Source of the DNA: Mesotaenium endlicherianum
Taxonomy: Eukaryota; Streptophyta; Zygnematophyceae; Zygnematales; Mesotaeniaceae
DNA length: 64,000 nt
Reading direction: 5' to 3'
Assembly: GCA_009602735.1 (NCBI GenBank)
Contig: WELA01005691.1
Span: 124,001 to 188,000, forward strand
Of the stretch, positions 59,318 through 64,000 are shown one piece after another; the stretch's first letter is position 1, and every line of letters begins with the position of its first letter. The translations under genes and the position numbers were made by a program. The notes beneath the pieces are model-generated. The model had not been told where the DNA came from, did not search any database, and saw only the letters and a list, made by a program, of their open reading frames with translations.

Positions 59318-59917
59318 ATGACTACTTCTTCAAATGCGCCAAAAATAGTTGTGGGTGGTAAACTACTCATCCCTGCCACCTTCTGGGGAGATGCATGGGC
59401 GAAAAAGACATTTGGACAGTATTACATAGAGTTTTTCTTAGTCGGAATTGTGAGAAAAGAGGTTGTGAGGACTAAAAAGGAAAACTCATGGCTCATAGAA
59501 GTGTTGTATGACAAAGAAACGAAGCAATGGGAGGCATGGCAGGTCAGGCAGTACCTATCTACAGTGCCTGAAGAGTCCTGGTTTTATTTCGAGCCGCATG
59601 TAGTTCGTTTTGGCTTGGTTTCCTCAAGGGCCTCTTTGCTTTCAAATTCGAGGGAGAATGAGGGTCACAGTCTAATCTTGTCCTCCCAAGATCCAAATGA
59701 TGACTCACAGCCAAGGTCTAGTGATGGTGAGGAGGATAAGGAGGATGAGGAGGATAAGGAGAATGAGGAGGAAGAGGAGGAGGAGGAGGAGGAGGAGGAG
59801 GATATTATGAGGAAGAGGGGCAGGCCTGACACCGGAAGAGGTAAGCAGCTGATGCTCATTGTTCCTACTGTTAAAAATGAGAAAAGGAAGAGGAGGAGAA
59901 GGGCAACTGCTCCATAA
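59318..59917 (+). pseudogene. piggyBac transposase N-terminal part
   Basis: An ATG-initiated frame of 199 codons. Residues 1-100 form a compact domain (KIVVGGKLLIPATFWGD, WLIEVLYDKETKQWEAW) unlike the catalytic domain. It may be a host-like or DNA-binding N-terminal module; the family is not recognised. Residues about 130-165 are almost all Glu/Asp, encoded by GAG/GGA repeats, and residues about 165-199 are basic (RKRGRPDTGRG, KNEKRKRRRR), a likely AT-hook and nuclear signal. An AG|GTAAGC donor-like site lies at 59,840, so splicing to the next piece is possible. The catalytic region expected after this is absent. Confidence 0.7.
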
Positions 59918-59924
59918 CCATAAT

Positions 59925-60467
59925 TTCTCCTTAACCATAACTTCTCCAAACATTGTGGTGCACTACATTGCTGATCATTTTTACAAGCTCTGTGTGAGAG
60001 ATAAGTTCTTTGTCGAGACTTCTGCTGTGAGCTTAAAGTGGTGGCACAAACTATATTGGGGTCTATTTGATGCTGCCCTGGCCGATGCCTACATCCTCTA
60101 CAACCTGGCCCATCCTGAGAGTGACAGGTATCCCTTCATGTTAGATGTTGTAGCGGAGATGACAGACTTCCATGATCCACATAAGGGGAGGCGCTTTCGC
60201 TGGAGTGCGGGGCGGGCTGGGATTGACAGGTTCCTAGGGAGACACTTCCCTAAGCACCTTCCAGGAGGCTCTAGACCAGGATGTGTAGTGTGCAAGAGCA
60301 AGTTGTATGACCTAGGCCATGAGAAGAGTAAGGTGAGGCCTAGCTATTGGTGCGCAACGTGTGGAGTAGCGCTTTGCCCCGCGCCTTGCTTTGAGGAGTA
60401 CCATACCAACAGGCACATAGCACATGTAGATAGTGGCCCCTACAAGCTGAGTAGCAGTAAGAAGTAG
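59925..60467 (+). pseudogene. piggyBac transposase C-terminal part with cysteine-rich domain
   Basis: A frame different from the preceding piece. It starts abruptly with SPNIVVHYIADHFYKLC and continues with KWWHKLYWGLFDAALADAY, the helical end of the piggyBac DDE domain (DDE_Tnp_1_7). A C-terminal cysteine-rich domain follows at about 60,280-60,410: CVVC, then YWCATC, CPAPC and EEYHTNRH. That is the CxxC...CxxC...CxxxC...H pattern used by piggyBac to bind its ends. The join to the N-terminal part lies near 59,900-59,940, where AACCATAAT/CTTCTCC is duplicated in tandem, which suggests deletion at short repeats. About 300 residues of the family are missing between the pieces. Confidence 0.82.
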
Positions 60468-61080
60468 GATTGTAGAGCAGAGGAACTGCAACTGAAACAT
60501 ATATGAAAGACATTGTGCTCCATAAACAATTCAGCTTCATGTGTGCAAAGCTTTCGATTCTGCAACATTTTGCAACTAATAATTTATTTTTAATCATTTT
60601 AATTCATTATTTTATATATAAATATTTTTTTGTAAGTAAAGTAAGACCTTACTTTCAAGCTCCACTTTACAGATTACTATTTGCATGTGCAAAGAATAAA
60701 CTATGAATTATTAATTGTGATGCTTTGGTGCATGAGGCACTAAAAAGTACGGAAAATACCAGGACCCCATATGGTCCACTAAGTTCAGAGTGTGCCTCCA
60801 CAAAGCTACTGATTAGAATGAAGTGAAACCTGTTTCAAATGATAGGTAAGACACATGCCTGCCCCAGATTAAATCAACAACTACTGGTTCAAATCCAAAT
60901 TCATAGTGTGTGAAGGTAAAGTTGGCCCTATTTGCTCGTTTCTTGTTAACGTACGCACCTTGTACAGAAAGTACACCTTACCTTTCCGAAAATTGCGGGC
61001 CACATGGCCAGTGCAATACTTTGTGATGTAAGCTCTCTAATGGTCTATCACACATAGTCATAGCTTTAGTGGTTATTTCA
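60468..61080. other. piggyBac 3' non-coding region
   Basis: AT-rich sequence between the transposase stop and the right end. It includes a further imperfect palindrome ACCCCATATGGTCC near 60,763-60,777. Confidence 0.5.
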
Positions 61081-64000
61081 AGATCGTGTGACTTAGGGGG
61101 TGCATTATTGGACCATATATGGTCTTTTCCTTGGGAGACCTAGTGTTTAGAGGGCGACAAGTCAGGTTAGCGTAGGCTAAGGGGAACTTGACAACGAGAA
61201 GCGCAACGAATGGATAAGCTATGGAGCGCTGTTATTTTGATGGATGGGGGATGCAAAGGGTGGGTGATTCCACAATCTAATACATAATGAAACCCAAACA
61301 CTTTACCCCGTTCACAAGTCTTTGGCAAGGCTACTCAAATGAGTGACAAATCTAGGACCACGTTGACGACAGAAGCGCAGAAAGCGCAAATACCTGCAGA
61401 AACTATGGAGGACTGTCAGTTTCATGGATAAGGGATGTCATAGGTTGGCATACTCCCCAAAACATAACTAAACATATCCAATCACCAACCCCACTTACAA
61501 CATTTTGACAAGAATTGTCAAAAGAGTGAGTTGTCAATACAGGTTACCCTAGGAACAAGTCGACGACAATAAGCGCAACTAATAGGCTGAGCTATAAAGG
61601 GTAGTCAATTTCAAGAATATTGGACGTCATAGGTTGGCACTTCCCAATATATAACTAAACACAACCAATCACCTACCCCATTTACAAGGCTTTGACAAGG
61701 ATAGTCAAAAGATGGACTAGTGGATTCAACCTAGCCTAGGGCCAAGTCAACGACCAAAGCGCAACTAACTGAATGAGCTTTGGAGGGTTGTCATTTGCAT
61801 GGCTGAGGAATAAAATAGGTTTGCATACCCAATTTATCTCTTAAGGCATTCAACCACTCACCACAGTTAGAAAACGTTGACAAGAATACTCAAAAGATGG
61901 ACAAATGAATTCAACTTAGCCTATGGGGAAGTCGACGGCATGGTAAACATGTGGCGCTGTCCTAGCTATAGAGAGTGTCATTTTGAAGGGGTGAGAGATG
62001 TATGGGGTCAAAATACTCCCCATTACTTATAAGAAGACATTGAACCATAGATACGTTCAAGAAACAAATAGCTTGGGTATTCAAAAGAGTGCTACAAGTC
62101 ATTGGAAGAAGAGCGAGGACCGAGTGGACAAGATGGAGCGAAATAGCGCTATCATAGCCATGGAGGGTTGGCCTTCAAAGGAATTAGTAATGTAATGGCT
62201 AAGCATACTCCTTCTTACATATGCAAACACATGATATCATTTTTCCCCTCTAAATTTTTATAGCAAGAAAACTCAAAAGACTCGTACAAATCATGAGAGC
62301 AGGCGAGGGGCGAGTCGACGAGATGGAGCGAATCAGCGCTGTCATAGCCATGAAGGGTTGGCCTTTGGAGAAATTAGTGATGTAATCGCTAAGCATACTC
62401 CTTAATACATGTACAAGCACATAATACCATTTTGCCCCTCTAAATTTATATGGCAAGGATACTCAAAAGACTTGTACAAGTCAAAAGAGAGGAGGCGAAG
62501 GGCGAGTCGACGAGATTCAGTGAATCAGCGCTGTCATAGTCATAGATTGTTGGCCTTTAGAGAAAATAGTGATGTAATAGCTAAGCATACTCCCTATTAC
62601 ATACACAAACACATGAGACCTGTGAGCCTCTCTAAACACATATGGCAAGGATACTCAAAAGACTTGCCCAAGTCATAAGCGCGGCGAGTCGACGAGAAGT
62701 TTCAAAACAGCGCTGTCATAGCCATACTGGGTTGGCCTTTTGAGGGAATAGAGATGTAGTGGCTGCACATACACCTCATTATATATACAAACACATGTGA
62801 CCTTTAGGATCTTCCAAATGCATATGTCAAGAATATTGAAGAAACACGTACAAGCCATAAGAGAGGAGGGGAGGGACGAGTCGACGAGATGAAGCGAATA
62901 CAGCGCTGTCATAGCCATGGAGGGTAGGCCTTTTGACGGATTACTGGTGTAATGGCTTAGCATACTCCTTATTACATATTCAAAGCCATGGGACCATTGG
63001 GCCCTTCTAACTTCATATGGCAAGGATACTCAATAGAGTGGAACAAGTCAGTAGGAGAAGAGCGTGGGGACACTCAACGATATGGAGCAATGGCGAATTG
63101 TAGTTTCAATGAATGATGATTTGTAATGGGTGCACATACTCCTCATTACTGATGTGAAGACATGGAATTAATAACCTCATCCACAAACCTTTGGCAAGGA
63201 TAGTGAAAAGAGTGGTCTATTACATGGATTAGAAGGGTTTTAGGGGCGAGTCGACAAGAAATCGCGCAATTGGCGCTCTCGTAACTATGGAGGGTTGTAG
63301 TTTTAATGGATGATGGTTGTAATGGGTGCACGTACTCCCCATTACTAGTATGAAGACATGGAATCAGCCACCACCATCAAAATCCTTTGACAAGGATACT
63401 GCAGACGTTAGTACTTGACATACGAGGGGGACTTGGGTGTGCGTTGACGAGACAGCGCGCAAGTGGCGCAATCCTGGCGATGGAGTTGGGGGCGAGTCTA
63501 CAAGACATTGCGAAAGTGGCGCTCTTGTAGCCATGGAGGGTTGTAATTTGTAATGGATGATGGTTGAAATGGGTGCACATACTCCCTATTACTAATATGA
63601 AGTCATGGAATCAATCAACTCCTTTACAAAATTTTGGCAAGGATACTCAAAAGAGTGCTACAAATTATTCATTAGAGGGGGAGCGAGGGGCGAGTCAAGA
63701 GATGGACACAACTTGGGCTTTCCAAGCAATGGAGGGTTGGCCATTTGAGGAATTAGTGATGTGATGGTAATACACAATCTCCACTAAATATATAAAGACA
63801 TGGAACCATTGGGCCCCTCTCCAATTCCATGGCAAGAATAATCAAAAGAGTGCTACAAGTTATCCATTGAAGGTCGAGCTAGAGATGAATTTGAGGAGAC
63901 GATGCGCAACTTGCGATACCAAGGTTATGGAGGGTTGTCCTTTTAAGGAATGAGTGATATAATGGCTGTATATACTCAACCTTAGTATTACAAGAACCTG

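Larger units (their letters stand above)
59033..61145 (+). mobile_element. piggyBac-type DNA transposon, internally shortened, about 2.1 kb
   Basis: Left end CACTAGGTATCCCA follows TTAA (59,029-59,032). The right end on the other strand reads CACTAGGTCTCCCA and is followed by TTTA (61,146-61,149), one change from the TTAA that piggyBac elements duplicate. The palindrome GACCATATATGGTC occurs twice near the left end (about 59,050-59,083) and once near the right end (about 61,111-61,124). Two transposase pieces lie inside. The catalytic DDE core is largely missing, so it cannot be autonomous. Confidence 0.87.
58176..64000 (-). repeat. ~191-bp satellite array, inverted orientation, about 20 units
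   Basis: The anchor appears as its reverse complement (CTATGGAGGGTTG and variants) near 58,342, 58,540, 58,726, 58,912, 61,220, 61,404, 61,593, 61,781, 61,968, 62,160, 62,350, 62,540, 62,724, 62,917, 63,099, 63,287, 63,533, 63,728 and 63,927, with an extra partial unit near 63,477. The array runs off the window. A piggyBac element interrupts it at 59,033-61,145; subtracting it and one TTAA copy leaves about 192 bp between the neighbouring anchors. Confidence 0.9.

Noticed and set aside
59665-59953. Poly-Ser and poly-Leu minus-strand ORFs
   Set aside because: Shadows of the GAG/GGA run that encodes the acidic stretch of the piggyBac protein on the other strand.
51120-64000. CRISPR array
   Set aside because: Units are about 191 bp, degenerate over their whole length and lack short conserved repeats with unique spacers; the genome is eukaryotic.

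Overview
This looks like a stretch of nuclear genome from a green-lineage eukaryote (streptophyte), possibly a charophyte alga or a non-seed plant. The evidence is one intron-containing plant-type gene, LTR retroelements primed by initiator Met-tRNA, a DUF659-type hAT transposase and a piggyBac element, a superfamily that is scarce in flowering plants. The species assignment is inference; nothing here is bacterial, and there are no operons or CRISPR arrays.

Only one host gene is clearly intact: a sphingoid-base/lipid phosphate phosphatase (LPP-delta type, PAP2 superfamily) on the minus strand at 42,456-46,549. Its eight GT-AG exons keep one reading frame of 477 residues and carry all three phosphatase motifs.

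The rest is mostly mobile DNA, from left to right. (1) 1-~1,880: the 3' end of a Ty3/gypsy element whose integrase ends in a PHD finger. (2) ~1,885-11,579: LTR fragments, a 510-bp TRIM at 6,708-7,217, three short hAT-type MITEs (two with exact 8-bp target duplications) and a relic resembling a Ty3 leader. (3) 11,580-29,427: a nest in which a Ty3 element (family D) is split by a Copia element, which in turn holds a decayed hAT transposase gene and a Ty3 element of family C. (4) 29,428-39,556: the 3' part of a C-like Ty3 element with an extra coiled-coil ORF between chromodomain and LTR. It is split by a nearly whole Ty3 element (family B, 30,497-37,406) flanked by a perfect GTGAG duplication. 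(5) 39,557-41,339: another family-B fragment and a MITE end. (6) 41,340-48,404: the host gene and sparse flanks. (7) 48,405-49,148: a solo family-D LTR with a perfect TAAAC duplication. (8) ~51,120-64,000: a degenerate satellite of about 191 bp per unit that reverses direction near 58,175. It is interrupted by a short Ty3 element (51,601-55,470) and by a piggyBac element (59,033-61,145); removing either restores the satellite phase.

The most unusual signals are the integrase/PHD fusion, the RNA polymerase III-like sequences in family B (tRNA-type A and B boxes in the LTRs and two 5S rRNA-like segments in the leader, all on the opposite strand to the element's genes), the extra ORF in the env position of the C-like element, the inverted nucleosome-length satellite, and a core-less piggyBac with palindromic ends. 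LTR elements are treated as fossils: parts and boundaries are given, individual lesions are not. Gap entries state where nothing was recognised.
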